DNA of 9,845 nt from Sphingomonadaceae bacterium (GTDB lineage: Bacteria > Pseudomonadota > Alphaproteobacteria > Sphingomonadales > Sphingomonadaceae): assembly GCA_020446665.1 (NCBI GenBank), contig JAGREF010000175.1, positions 1 to 9,845 on the forward strand, written 5' to 3'. Every line of letters starts with the position of its first letter. The stretch's first letter is position 1. Made by a program: the position numbers and the translations under genes. The notes beneath the pieces were generated by a model. The model was not told where the DNA came from. It was given only the letters and a program-made list of their open reading frames with translations, and did not search any database. Positions 1 to 6,543 of this stretch are shown in pieces.

Positions 1-243
1 CAGAACTTCGAAGGCGTTGTGATTGCGCGTTCCAACCGCAGCATCAACAGCAACTTCACCGTTCGCAAAATGAGCTTTGGCGAAGGCGTGGAGCGCGTAT
101 TCCCGCTTTACTCGCCGATCGTTGACAGCATCACCGTGGTGCGTCGCGGTATCGTGCGCCGTGCGAAGCTCTACTACCTGCGTGGCCGCACCGGTAAACG
201 TGCGCGTATTGCGGAACGCCGCGACACACAGGGCGCGAACTGA
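1..243 (+). CDS. rplS: 50S ribosomal protein L19, C-terminal part (5' end outside window)
   Basis: L19 is a structural protein of the large ribosomal subunit, sitting at the interface with the 30S subunit. The frame is open from base 1 and gives 80 residues before TGA at 241-243. The gene therefore begins upstream of the window, and the GTG at 19 is an internal valine, not a start. Family signatures are clear: [20 protein letters not shown] near the visible N-terminus, then [13 protein letters not shown], and [21 protein letters not shown], followed by a short basic tail. The family is about 115-130 residues long, so roughly a third is missing. A strong intrinsic terminator follows 30 bases after the stop, so this is probably the last gene of its operon (in many bacteria rpsP-rimM-trmD-rplS; not visible here). 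Confidence 0.97.
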   Translation, partial: QNFEGVVIARSNRSINSNFTVRKMSFGEGVERVFPLYSPIVDSITVVRRGIVRRAKLYYLRGRTGKRARIAERRDTQGAN

Positions 244-273
244 GTTTCAGTTCCTCGCGAAACGCAAGTTTCC

Positions 274-310
274 AAAAGGGCGCTCTGGCAATAGCCGGGG
301 CGCCCTTTTT
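274..310 (+). terminator. Rho-independent terminator of rplS
   Basis: A perfect 10-bp inverted repeat, AAAAGGGCGC at 274-283 and GCGCCCTTTT at 300-309, encloses a 16-base loop and runs into a T tract (306-310). The A run on the left arm opposite the T run would give a hairpin with a U tail. It lies 30 bases after the rplS stop and 23 bases before the permease start. It should separate ribosomal-protein transcription from the metabolic genes that follow. Confidence 0.9.
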
Positions 311-333
311 CTTGTCCGCGCAGTAGCAAGGCG

Positions 334-1551
334 ATGATTCAAATCATGGACCAGCCAGACCAGCATGACAGTAACCCGCAGGGCGCGCTTGGGCCCGGCG
401 GAGCCTGGGCCATGGCGGTTGGCGGGATGATCGGGGGCGGGATATTTTCCACCCTCGGCGTGGTGATCTCGGTCGCCGGGCACTGGACATGGTTCAGCTT
501 TCTCCTCGGCGGGCTGGTGGCGCTGGCATCGGGCCATTCCTATTCCGCGTTGACGCGCCAGATCGACAAGCCGGGCGGATCCTATGCCTATCTGCGCGAT
601 ATGGGCTGGAACCGGCTGGCGCTGCTGGTCGTGTGGACCTTGATCATCGGCTATACGCTGACCGTATCGGTCTATGCCGTGACCTTCGGTGCCTATGCGG
701 CCAATGTCTTCCATGCGCCGCAATGGGTAAAGCTGGCAGCTGCCATAGGGGCAATACTCTTGCTGGCAGGGGTAAACCTGTTGGGGGCGGCAGAGGCAAC
801 CTTGCTGGAAAAGGTCGCTGTCTGGGGCAAGCTGGCGATCCTGCTGGGCCTCGCGGGGCTCGGCCTGTGGCATTGGGCGCCGGAGCGATTGGTGCTGGAG
901 GCCGGGCAGCCGGTCGGATTTGGTGCGGCACTGATAGGGATGGGCGTGGTCTTCATGGCCTATGAAGGCTTCCAACTGCTCAGCTATGATTATGATGAAA
1001 TGCGTGATGCCCCGCGCACGATTTCCGTGGCCATGCCCGCCGCGATCCTGGTGACCATGCTGACCTATATTGCCGTGGCGCTGGGCGCGACGATGCTGGC
1101 CGGGGCACCGGCCATCGTCCAGCAGGAAGAAGTTGCCCTGGCTCTGGCAGGGCGAGAGGCCTTGGGGCTGGCCGGCTTTATCGCCGTGTCGGTTGCGGCG
1201 ACCTTTTCGGCAGGATCGGCCATCAATGCCACGGTATTTGCCACGGCCCGGCTGGCAGAAAGCGCGGCACGAGACGGCGAATTGCCCCGGCTTTTTGCCA
1301 TGCGGGATACGCGCAATGTCCCGTGGTTCGGCACGCTGGTGATTTCCGGCGCAGCCATCGTGCTGGTATTGCTGGGTAATATTGCCGCGCTGGTCGAAGG
1401 GGCCAGCTTTGTATTTCTGCTGATATTTGCGCTGGTCAACTGGCTGGCGTTCTATCGCAAGACCGGGTCACGCTGGATAGCTGCGTTCGGACTTGCCGGT
1501 TCATCTGGCGGAGCAGTGATGCTGCTTCTCTATCTGCTGGGCATAGTGTGA
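334..1551 (+). CDS. APC-superfamily amino-acid permease
   Basis: This is an inner-membrane secondary transporter, probably for an amino acid or related amine; the substrate cannot be read from sequence. At 405 residues it is slightly short for the family (usually 430-500). The first helix carries the family signature GGMIGGGIFSTLG (residues 30-42), the unwound substrate-binding segment of APC transporters. The loop after helix 2 has the conserved pattern PGGSYAYLRD (about 80-89). I count about 11 hydrophobic segments: roughly 24-45, 50-68, 94-118, 130-150, 160-180, 195-212, 232-257, 276-305, 329-350, 352-375 and 380-402. A twelfth helix, often the last in this family, may be absent. The start is uncertain: ATG at 334 has an AAGG only two bases away, and ATG at 346 (residue 5) is equally possible. 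Either start leaves helix 1 intact. The gene is separated from rplS by the terminator and from asd by 75 bases. Confidence 0.88.
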   Translation: MIQIMDQPDQHDSNPQGALGPGGAWAMAVGGMIGGGIFSTLGVVISVAGHWTWFSFLLGGLVALASGHSYSALTRQIDKPGGSYAYLRDMGWNRLALLVVWTLIIGYTLTVSVYAVTFGAYAANVFHAPQWVKLAAAIGAILLLAGVNLLGAAEATLLEKVAVWGKLAILLGLAGLGLWHWAPERLVLEAGQPVGFGAALIGMGVVFMAYEGFQLLSYDYDEMRDAPRTISVAMPAAILVTMLTYIAVALGATMLAGAPAIVQQEEVALALAGREALGLAGFIAVSVAATFSAGSAINATVFATARLAESAARDGELPRLFAMRDTRNVPWFGTLVISGAAIVLVLLGNIAALVEGASFVFLLIFALVNWLAFYRKTGSRWIAAFGLAGSSGGAVMLLLYLLGIV

Positions 1552-1612
1552 GATTGCGTTGCGCAAAATAGCGGTCTAACGGGCCGTTGTTGCAGCGCAC
1601 AATGCGTTTGTT

Positions 1613-1619
1613 GAAAGGA
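1613..1619 (+). promoter_or_regulatory. Ribosome binding site of asd
   Basis: GAAAGGA lies seven bases before the ATG at 1627. It fixes the asd start, which also puts the nucleotide-binding GATGNVG motif at the expected residues 9-15. The rest of the 75-base gap from the permease stop holds two small palindromes, TTGCGCAA at 1559-1566 and AACGG-G-CCGTT at 1578-1588, and no convincing promoter. Confidence 0.75.
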
Positions 1620-1626
1620 TATTATA

Positions 1627-2652
1627 ATGGGCTACCGGGTGGCTGTTGTCGGAGCAACCGGCAATGTCGGACGTGAAATGATGGCAATTCTCGCCGAGCG
1701 TGAATTCCCCTGTGATGAAGTCGCAGCGGTTGCCTCGGCACGCTCGACCGGTTCGGAAGTGGAATTTAGCGACACGGGCAAGATGCTGAAATGCAAGAAT
1801 ATCGAGCATTTCGATTTCACCGGCTATGATATCGCCCTGTTCAGCGCAGGTGGCGGCCCGGCAAAGGAATATGCGCCCAAGGCGGCGGCGCAGGGCTGTG
1901 TCGTGATCGACAATTCCTCCTATTGGCGGATGGACCCCGATGTGCCGCTGATCGTGCCGGAAGTGAACCCGGATGCGATTGATGACTACAAGAAGAAGAA
2001 CATCATCGCCAATCCCAACTGCTCGACCGCGCAGCTCGTCGTGGCGCTCAAGCCGCTGCACGATGCGGCCGGGATCAAGCGCGTGGTTGTCTCCACCTAT
2101 CAGTCCGTGTCCGGCGCAGGCAAGGCCGGCATGGACGAGCTGTTTGAACAGAGCCGCGCAATCTTCGTCGGTGACCCGGTGGAGCCGCGTAAATTCACCA
2201 AGCAGATCGCCTTCAACGTCATCCCGCATATCGATGTGTTTATGGATGACGGTTCCACCAAGGAAGAGTGGAAGATGGTGGTCGAGACCAAGAAGATCCT
2301 CGACCCCAAGGTCAAGATGAACGCCACCTGCGTGCGTGTTCCGGTGTTTGTGGGCCATTCGGAAGCGGTGAATATCGAATTCGAGCGTGAAATCAGCGCG
2401 GCGGAGGCACAAGACATCCTGCGCGAGGCCCCCGGCGTCATGCTGGTCGATAAGCGCGAAGATGGCGGCTATGTCACTCCTGTGGAATGCGCGGGCGATG
2501 GGGCCACCTATATAAGCCGCGTGCGCGAAGACCCGACGGTCGATAACGGGCTGACCCTGTGGTGCGTTTCCGATAATCTGCGCAAGGGCGCTGCGCTCAA
2601 CGCCGTGCAGATCGCGGAGCTGCTGGGCCAGCGGCACCTCAAGAAGGGCTGA
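1627..2652 (+). CDS. asd: Aspartate-semialdehyde dehydrogenase
   Basis: This cytoplasmic enzyme reduces L-aspartyl-4-phosphate to aspartate-4-semialdehyde with NADPH. It is the second step of the aspartate pathway and feeds lysine/diaminopimelate (cell wall), threonine and methionine. The protein has 341 residues, normal for the family. Visible landmarks are the Rossmann nucleotide-binding loop GATGNVGREM (residues 9-18), the catalytic cysteine in NPNCSTAQLV (Cys132), the conserved TYQSVSGAGKAGMDEL segment just after it, and the active-site histidine in RVPVFVGHSEAV (His244). The start is ATG with a good upstream GAAAGGA. No lysine riboswitch or leader peptide fits in the 75 bases before the gene, so feedback at the RNA level is not apparent. 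The gene may be co-transcribed with the permease upstream. The isomerase-family gene begins 31 bases downstream. A long open frame on the opposite strand (1576-2637) is a shadow. Confidence 0.97.
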   Translation: MGYRVAVVGATGNVGREMMAILAEREFPCDEVAAVASARSTGSEVEFSDTGKMLKCKNIEHFDFTGYDIALFSAGGGPAKEYAPKAAAQGCVVIDNSSYWRMDPDVPLIVPEVNPDAIDDYKKKNIIANPNCSTAQLVVALKPLHDAAGIKRVVVSTYQSVSGAGKAGMDELFEQSRAIFVGDPVEPRKFTKQIAFNVIPHIDVFMDDGSTKEEWKMVVETKKILDPKVKMNATCVRVPVFVGHSEAVNIEFEREISAAEAQDILREAPGVMLVDKREDGGYVTPVECAGDGATYISRVREDPTVDNGLTLWCVSDNLRKGAALNAVQIAELLGQRHLKKG

Positions 2653-2661
2653 CAGATCGGT

Positions 2662-2688
2662 GTCATGGGCCTAGCATCGGCCCATGAC
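2662..2688 (+). promoter_or_regulatory. Hairpin covering the start codon of the downstream gene
   Basis: A perfect 10-bp inverted repeat, GTCATGGGCC at 2662-2671 and GGCCCATGAC at 2679-2688, has a seven-base loop (TAGCATC). The right arm contains the ATG (2684-2686) of the next gene. The RNA would hide that start codon, and there is no recognisable Shine-Dalgarno sequence in front of it. There is no T run after the stem, so it is not a standard terminator for asd. A role in translational control or coupling is inference. Confidence 0.6.
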
Positions 2689-3340
2689 CCTGACAGCAGA
2701 TCTCTATTTCAGCTTTCGTTCGCCCTATAGCTATCTCGCTATCGGGCGCTATCGTGCTCTGGCAGAGGCGCATGACCTGCATATCGCGCTGAAGCCAGTC
2801 TATCCGCTGGCGATCCGGCAGCCGGATTTCTTTGAGCGAAACCATCCCAACTGGCTGCGCTATCTGCTGGTCGATGTGCCGCGGTTGGCGCAGTTTCATC
2901 GTGTGCCCTTTGGCCTGCCGCGCCCGGACCCGATCGTGCAGGATATTGCGACCCGCCAGATTGCGGCAGAGCAGCCCTATATCCGCCGCATCACCCGGCT
3001 GGGGCAGGCGGCGGCGCGGCGTGATGCGGGCGAGGGCAGCGGGCTTGCTTTCGCGCATGCGGCGGCGGCGCTGATCTGGGGCGGCGCGGAGAACTGGCAC
3101 GAGGGCGAGCACCTTTCTGAAGCGGCCATGCAGGCAGGTCTGGACCTTGCCGAACTGGATGCGGAAGTCGCTGCAGAGCCAGATGCACTCGACGCCGAAA
3201 TTGCCGCCAACCAACAGGCGCTGGAAGCAGCTGGCCATTGGGGCGTACCGACGCTGGTGTTCGATGGCGAACCCTTTTTCGGGCAAGACCGGATCGAGCT
3301 GGTCAAATGGCGGATGGAGCAAAAAGGGCTGGTGGCCTAG
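2684..3340 (+). CDS. DsbA-family / 2-hydroxychromene-2-carboxylate isomerase-like protein
   Basis: This 218-residue protein has the thioredoxin-like fold with a helical insert, seen in 2-hydroxychromene-2-carboxylate isomerases and kappa-class glutathione transferases. The N-terminus DLYFSFRSPYSYLA (residues 6-19) matches the first strand and active-site turn. Ser13 stands where the isomerases have their catalytic or glutathione-contacting serine. There is no CXXC, so it is not a disulfide oxidoreductase. The cis-proline motif GVPTLVFDGEPFFGQDR (187-203, Pro189) is the other hallmark of the family. No signal peptide is present, so it is probably cytoplasmic and glutathione-using. The true substrate is unknown: aromatic-degradation genes that would support the classical isomerase role are absent here. 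ATG at 2684 is the only start allowed, because an in-frame TAG stands at 2672. The stop overlaps that of the convergent efflux gene. Confidence 0.85.
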   Translation: MTLTADLYFSFRSPYSYLAIGRYRALAEAHDLHIALKPVYPLAIRQPDFFERNHPNWLRYLLVDVPRLAQFHRVPFGLPRPDPIVQDIATRQIAAEQPYIRRITRLGQAAARRDAGEGSGLAFAHAAAALIWGGAENWHEGEHLSEAAMQAGLDLAELDAEVAAEPDALDAEIAANQQALEAAGHWGVPTLVFDGEPFFGQDRIELVKWRMEQKGLVA

Positions 3341-4896
3341 CGCTTGATCTTCATGAGAAAAATCAATGGCAAGGCAGCGACGCTCATACACATCATCAGG
3401 TAGAAATCATTGATGTAAGCGATCATGGCGGCCTGGCGGTTAATCATCCCGTCCAGAGCAACGAGGGCTGCTTCACCAACCCCCTGGAACCGGTCAACCG
3501 CAGAGAAATCTATGGCACTGGTGGTAGCGTTGGTCACATGGCTGGCCAAGTCTGAATGGCTCGTCTGGATGCTGTGGCCCAAAATGACAGTTGCAATCGA
3601 AATGCCTACCGAGCCGCCCAGTGAGCGCATCAGGCTGAGCAGGCTTGCACCGTCTGTACGCAACCTTGCCGGCAAGGTTACGAAAGCGACGGTGTTGAGC
3701 GGCATGAAAATGAAGCCAATCCCCAATCCCTGAATCACTCCGGTAGCGACGATGTGGTAACTATCGACATCAAGCGACCAGCCGGTCATCTGCCAGAGCG
3801 AAAAGATCATCAGCAGAAAGCCAGATGCAACGAGTATGCGGGCATCCACGCCTCGGCGCATCAGCAATCCGGCCACCTGCATGCTGATCATGACCCCGAC
3901 GCCTCGCGGCATCATCAAGGTGCCAGTCTCGATCACGCTATAGCCAAGCAGATTCTGCATCATGGGAGCGAACAGAGCCATGTTTGCATACATGACGCAG
4001 CCAACCATGAGGATGAAGCCGCAGGAAATCAGGAAATTCCGGTCAGCGAAAAGATGCGGGTCGAAAAGAGAGTTCTTGGTGGTCGCGAAATGGATTGTCC
4101 CCATCCACAGGCAGGAAATCACAATTCCGGTGTAAATCCACGCCTCCCCCGATTCAAACCAGTCAATCTGCATGCCCCGGTCGAGGAAAAGCTGCATGGA
4201 CGCCAGGCCCAGGCCGACGATCGCGAAGCCCGTGAGGTCGAACTTGCGGCGCATGGCGGGTCGCTTGGGCAGAGTGGCCAGCATGAGCGATAGCGAGAAA
4301 AGCCCGAGCGGCAGATTCACGAAGAAGACCCAGCGCCAGTCGAAGTTCTCTGTCAGCCACCCACCCAGAACAGGCCCCATGATCGGGCCGATCATCACGC
4401 CCATGCCCCACAAGGCCATCATTTGCGGATGGCGGCTTGGGCGTGACGTATCGAGCATGAAGCTTTGCGACAATGGCCCGATAAAGGCCCCGCTAATGCC
4501 CTGTAATGTTCGGAAAAGCACCATTTCTTCGAGGTTCTGTGCCAGCCCACAGGCCATGGATGTCAGCACGAAACCCGCTGTGGACAGGATGAAAAGCCGC
4601 CGCGCTCCGATGTGATCCGCCAGCCAGCCTGTGATCGGCATCGCCACTGCCGACGCAACGATATAGCTGGTGAGGACCCAGGTCACCGATTCCGGTGTTG
4701 CCCCCAGCGCAGATTGCATATGCGGCAGAGCAACATTGGCAATCGTCGTGTCGAGGATCTGGACAAGCGATGCCATCATCACGCCCACCAGCAGCAGCGC
4801 GTGATTAGCCACCGGCAGCAGCGGCTCGTCCGTTACGGGCGCGGCGGCATTGTTGACGGGTGTCGGCTTGCCCGGTTGGATAGCGGTGCTCGCCAC
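3337..4896 (-). CDS. emrB: EmrB/QacA-type MFS multidrug efflux pump (DHA2, 14-helix)
   Basis: This is an inner-membrane proton-driven drug exporter, the pump subunit of an EmrAB-type system. The 519 residues fit a 14-helix DHA2 transporter. Seen in order: LDTTIANVALP (48-58, motif D1 in helix 1), GWLADHIGARR (90-100, motif A between helices 2 and 3), LFRTLQGISGAFIGP (127-141, motif B with Arg129), and GVMIGPIMGPVLGGW (166-180, motif C, the antiporter signature). Hydrophobic segments continue to the end, and the protein closes in a short basic tail (KIKR). The start is GTG at 4894-4896, four bases after the EmrA-like stop, with only a weak AGG ahead, so translation is probably coupled. The roughly 30-residue N-terminal tail before helix 1 is low-complexity and the start could be a little off. 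Last gene of the operon; no terminator is visible after it. emrB is used by family and operon order; the drug range is unknown. Confidence 0.93.
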   Translation of the reverse strand: MASTAIQPGKPTPVNNAAAPVTDEPLLPVANHALLLVGVMMASLVQILDTTIANVALPHMQSALGATPESVTWVLTSYIVASAVAMPITGWLADHIGARRLFILSTAGFVLTSMACGLAQNLEEMVLFRTLQGISGAFIGPLSQSFMLDTSRPSRHPQMMALWGMGVMIGPIMGPVLGGWLTENFDWRWVFFVNLPLGLFSLSLMLATLPKRPAMRRKFDLTGFAIVGLGLASMQLFLDRGMQIDWFESGEAWIYTGIVISCLWMGTIHFATTKNSLFDPHLFADRNFLISCGFILMVGCVMYANMALFAPMMQNLLGYSVIETGTLMMPRGVGVMISMQVAGLLMRRGVDARILVASGFLLMIFSLWQMTGWSLDVDSYHIVATGVIQGLGIGFIFMPLNTVAFVTLPARLRTDGASLLSLMRSLGGSVGISIATVILGHSIQTSHSDLASHVTNATTSAIDFSAVDRFQGVGEAALVALDGMINRQAAMIAYINDFYLMMCMSVAALPLIFLMKIKR

Positions 4897-4900
4897 TGGC

Positions 4901-5977
4901 CTAGCGGACCTTGTCCTCGTTGGTGAACACGGTGACGTGCGAAGAAAGGCCGGCGATCAGCTGGCGTGGGCTCTTCTCATCAAGGGTGATGCGCACCGGG
5001 ACACGCTGCGTCACTTTCACCCAGTTGCCGGTGGCGTTCTGAGCGGGGAGGACAGAGAATTCCGAACCTGTCCCGGCCCCGATCGATGAAACACGACCTT
5101 TCAGTTTTACGCCGGGATAAGCGTCAAAGCTCACTTCGGCGCGTTGCCCGATCTGCATGTCTGCCAGATCGGTTTCCTTGAAATTCGCTTCGACATAGCT
5201 GCTGCGGCTTTCCACCAGCGTCAGCATGGGCAGGCCGGGAATGACCTGCTGGCCGGGCTGCAGACGGTCCGATTCCGCCACCTGCCCGCTGATCGGTGCG
5301 CGTACTTCTGCGCGTGACAGGTTGAGCTGCGCCGTTGCCAGTTTGGCCCGGGCAGCGGCGACTTGCGGATTTTCGCCGGGAACGGCAGCACCCGTGGCCA
5401 GCCGGGCGCGGGCTTCGCGCTGGCGGGCCTGAGCAGCACGCAGCCGTTCTTGCGCTTCGTTTACGCCATGGCGCGCCGCATCAAGATCAGCCTTGGTCGT
5501 GAAACCGCGCGCCCAAAGGGCTTCCTGACGTTGCAGGGTGGCGCGAGTAAAGGCGATGTCTTCCTGTGCCGCTGCAATGTCTGCCCCCGATAGAGCAGAA
5601 TCATTGGACAGCGTGGTCACATTCGCCTGCGCGCCCGCGATAGCGGCCTGTGCGCTCTGGATTTCCAGCTGATAGGGTTCAGGATCAATCCGGAACAACA
5701 GGGCGCCAGCTTCAATTTCCTGACCTTCCTTGACCCGCACATCAATCAGTCTGCCGCTGACTTCTGCGCTCACCGCGACCTTGTCCTGCTTTACATAGGC
5801 ATTGTCCGTACTGACCTGGCCTTGCAGCGAGTACCAATAGGCCCCCGCAGCAATGATGATGAGCAAGGGCGCGGAGAACATCAGGAAGAGCTTGCCCAGC
5901 TTCCGCTTTGGCTTGGCAGGTACTGCATCGCCTGATGCTGCAGCTTCGCCGGAGATCTGGGGATCAGCTTCAGCCAT
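4901..5977 (-). CDS. emrA: EmrA/HlyD-family membrane-fusion (adaptor) protein
   Basis: This is the periplasmic adaptor that links an inner-membrane pump to an outer-membrane channel, and 358 residues is normal for the family. A cytoplasmic Lys/Pro-rich N-terminus (about 20-28) precedes a single membrane anchor (about 29-49). Then come STDNAYVKQDKVAVSAEVSG (56-75), the first lipoyl half with DVRVKEGQEIEAGALLFRID, and an Ala/Gln/Arg-rich coiled-coil hairpin (about 105-210). The second lipoyl half follows (RAEVRAPISGQVAESDRLQPG), then a beta-barrel carrying the EmrA-typical NATGNWVKVTQRVPVRI close to the C-terminus. The ATG start at 5977 has a consensus AGGAGG six bases upstream, lying inside the MarR gene. 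The first eight bases of this gene overlap the end of the MarR gene. Its partner is the MFS pump directly downstream. No TolC-type gene is in the window, so the outer-membrane channel must come from elsewhere. Confidence 0.94.
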   Translation of the reverse strand: MAEADPQISGEAAASGDAVPAKPKRKLGKLFLMFSAPLLIIIAAGAYWYSLQGQVSTDNAYVKQDKVAVSAEVSGRLIDVRVKEGQEIEAGALLFRIDPEPYQLEIQSAQAAIAGAQANVTTLSNDSALSGADIAAAQEDIAFTRATLQRQEALWARGFTTKADLDAARHGVNEAQERLRAAQARQREARARLATGAAVPGENPQVAAARAKLATAQLNLSRAEVRAPISGQVAESDRLQPGQQVIPGLPMLTLVESRSSYVEANFKETDLADMQIGQRAEVSFDAYPGVKLKGRVSSIGAGTGSEFSVLPAQNATGNWVKVTQRVPVRITLDEKSPRQLIAGLSSHVTVFTNEDKVR

Positions 5978-6413
5978 GGGCTGCCTCCTGCATCATTTCC
6001 TGCGGGGCCAGATTTGCACGGATTGTCTGTAACAGGCTCAGCATGGTCTCATGTTCCTGCTGGCTCAGCCCCTGCATCATGTCATTGATCATCACGTCCA
6101 CATCCACGCGCAATTGCTCAATCCGCGACTGGCCTTCATTGGTCAGAAATAATTGCCGTGCGCGGCGATCTGTCGGGCTGGGTCGACGTTCCACCAGCCC
6201 CGCTTCCGCCAGCCGATCTACCATCCGGCACAGGGTGATTGGCTCAACTTCCATCTGATCAGCGTAATAGGCCTGCGTTTGGGCGCTATTCGCGTTGAGG
6301 ATGAGCAGCAGCCGTGCCTGTGGCCCGGTTACGCCATGTCCCTGTACTTGCTGGTCAAAGCGCCGCCGCAAGAGACGCGCTGCATCAGCCAGGAGATATC
6401 CGATATTGTCCAT
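5970..6413 (-). CDS. MarR-family transcriptional regulator of the efflux operon
   Basis: This is a dimeric winged-helix DNA-binding repressor that normally releases DNA when it binds a drug or phenolic ligand. From the ATG at 6413 it has 147 residues. A longer reading from a TTG at 6449 would add LIISPLIICRG, which looks unlike the family and would cover the operator-like palindrome. The N-terminal dimer helix starts at DNIGYLLADAARLLRRRFD (2-20). The recognition helix is EPITLCRMVDRLAEAGLV (57-74), and the wing is ERRPSPTDRRARQLFLT (75-91) with the conserved Asp82-Arg83 salt-bridge pair. The single cysteine of the protein (Cys62) lies in the recognition helix. The gene is first in the operon, overlaps the adaptor gene by eight bases, and has the same order as E. 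coli emrR(mprA)-emrA-emrB. Autoregulation through the palindrome at 6424-6443 is likely but inferred. Confidence 0.92.
   Translation of the reverse strand: MDNIGYLLADAARLLRRRFDQQVQGHGVTGPQARLLLILNANSAQTQAYYADQMEVEPITLCRMVDRLAEAGLVERRPSPTDRRARQLFLTNEGQSRIEQLRVDVDVMINDMMQGLSQQEHETMLSLLQTIRANLAPQEMMQEAAHG
5984..5989 (-). promoter_or_regulatory. Ribosome binding site of the EmrA-like gene
   Basis: On the minus strand AGGAGG stands six bases before the ATG at 5977. It lies inside the last codons of the MarR gene. It supports this start and independent, or coupled and efficient, translation of the adaptor from the regulator's messenger. Confidence 0.85.
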
Positions 6414-6423
6414 TCCGCGGCAA

Positions 6424-6443
6424 ATAATAAGGGGGCTTATAAT
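6424..6443. promoter_or_regulatory. Operator-like palindrome upstream of the MarR gene
   Basis: Arms ATAATAAG (6424-6431) and CTTATAAT (6436-6443) are inverted repeats matching at seven of eight positions, separated by GGGG. The 20-bp size suits a MarR dimer. It begins 11 bases upstream of the regulator's ATG and is AT-rich in an otherwise GC-rich sequence. It contains possible -10 elements for both directions: TATAAT on the plus strand and TATAAG or TATTAT on the minus strand. A repressor bound here would block both. That this is the MarR site is inference from position and symmetry. Confidence 0.55.
6438..6443 (+). promoter_or_regulatory. Possible -10 element for the lipoprotein operon
   Basis: TATAAT matches the sigma-70 -10 consensus exactly on the plus strand, about 100 bases before the lipoprotein ATG. 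No good -35 hexamer stands at 16-18 bases upstream (that stretch reads CCGCGG), so the assignment is weak. If it is real, the transcript would carry a leader of roughly 95 bases. Confidence 0.35.
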
Positions 6444-6466
6444 GAGCAAGCTTTAATGATGGCCGG

Positions 6467-6480
6467 GGGAAAGATTTCCC
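6467..6480. promoter_or_regulatory. Second short palindrome in the divergent control region
   Basis: GGGAAAGATTTCCC is a perfect 6-bp inverted repeat with a two-base centre. It lies between the first palindrome and the lipoprotein ribosome binding site. It could be a second protein-binding half of the control region, or simply chance. There is no T run to make it a terminator. Apart from this and the palindrome at 6424-6443, I see nothing distinct in the 130-base gap. Confidence 0.35.
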
Positions 6481-6530
6481 TACGGATCGACAGCGCAGGG
6501 CAGTCACCCTAGCTTGTCTGCCAGCAATCA

Positions 6531-6536
6531 GAGGAG
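6531..6536 (+). promoter_or_regulatory. Ribosome binding site of the lipoprotein gene
   Basis: GAGGAG lies seven bases before the ATG at 6544. It decides against the TTG at 6514, which would add ten residues in front of the lipoprotein signal peptide. Confidence 0.8.
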
Positions 6537-6543
6537 ACAACCC

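Noticed and set aside
247..975. 242-residue minus-strand frame opposite the permease, running across the rplS terminator
   Set aside because: The translation is Arg/Gln/Pro-rich low complexity, and it covers a terminator and the permease signature. It is a shadow frame.
1576..2637. 353-residue open frame on the minus strand opposite asd
   Set aside because: It is the antisense shadow of a strongly conserved gene in GC-rich DNA. Its translation is His/Asp/Gly-rich without any recognisable domain, and the plus strand is certainly asd.
2662..2688. Reading the hairpin after asd as an intrinsic terminator
   Set aside because: The stem is strong but is followed by CCTGACAGCAG, not a T run, and the right arm holds the next gene's start codon.
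2663..3391. 242-residue minus-strand frame opposite the isomerase-family gene
   Set aside because: The plus strand has the family's start motif and cis-proline motif; the antisense frame has no recognisable features.
3754..4293. 179-residue plus-strand frame inside the MFS gene
   Set aside because: His/Gln-rich translation without family features, antisense to conserved helices of the pump.
6414..6449. N-terminal extension of the MarR protein from a TTG at 6449
   Set aside because: The extra residues are unlike the family, the TTG has no good ribosome binding site, and the extension would run through the operator-like palindrome.
6514..6543. N-terminal extension of the lipoprotein from a TTG at 6514
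   Set aside because: It would bury the ribosome binding site GAGGAG in coding sequence and put charged residues before the lipoprotein signal peptide.
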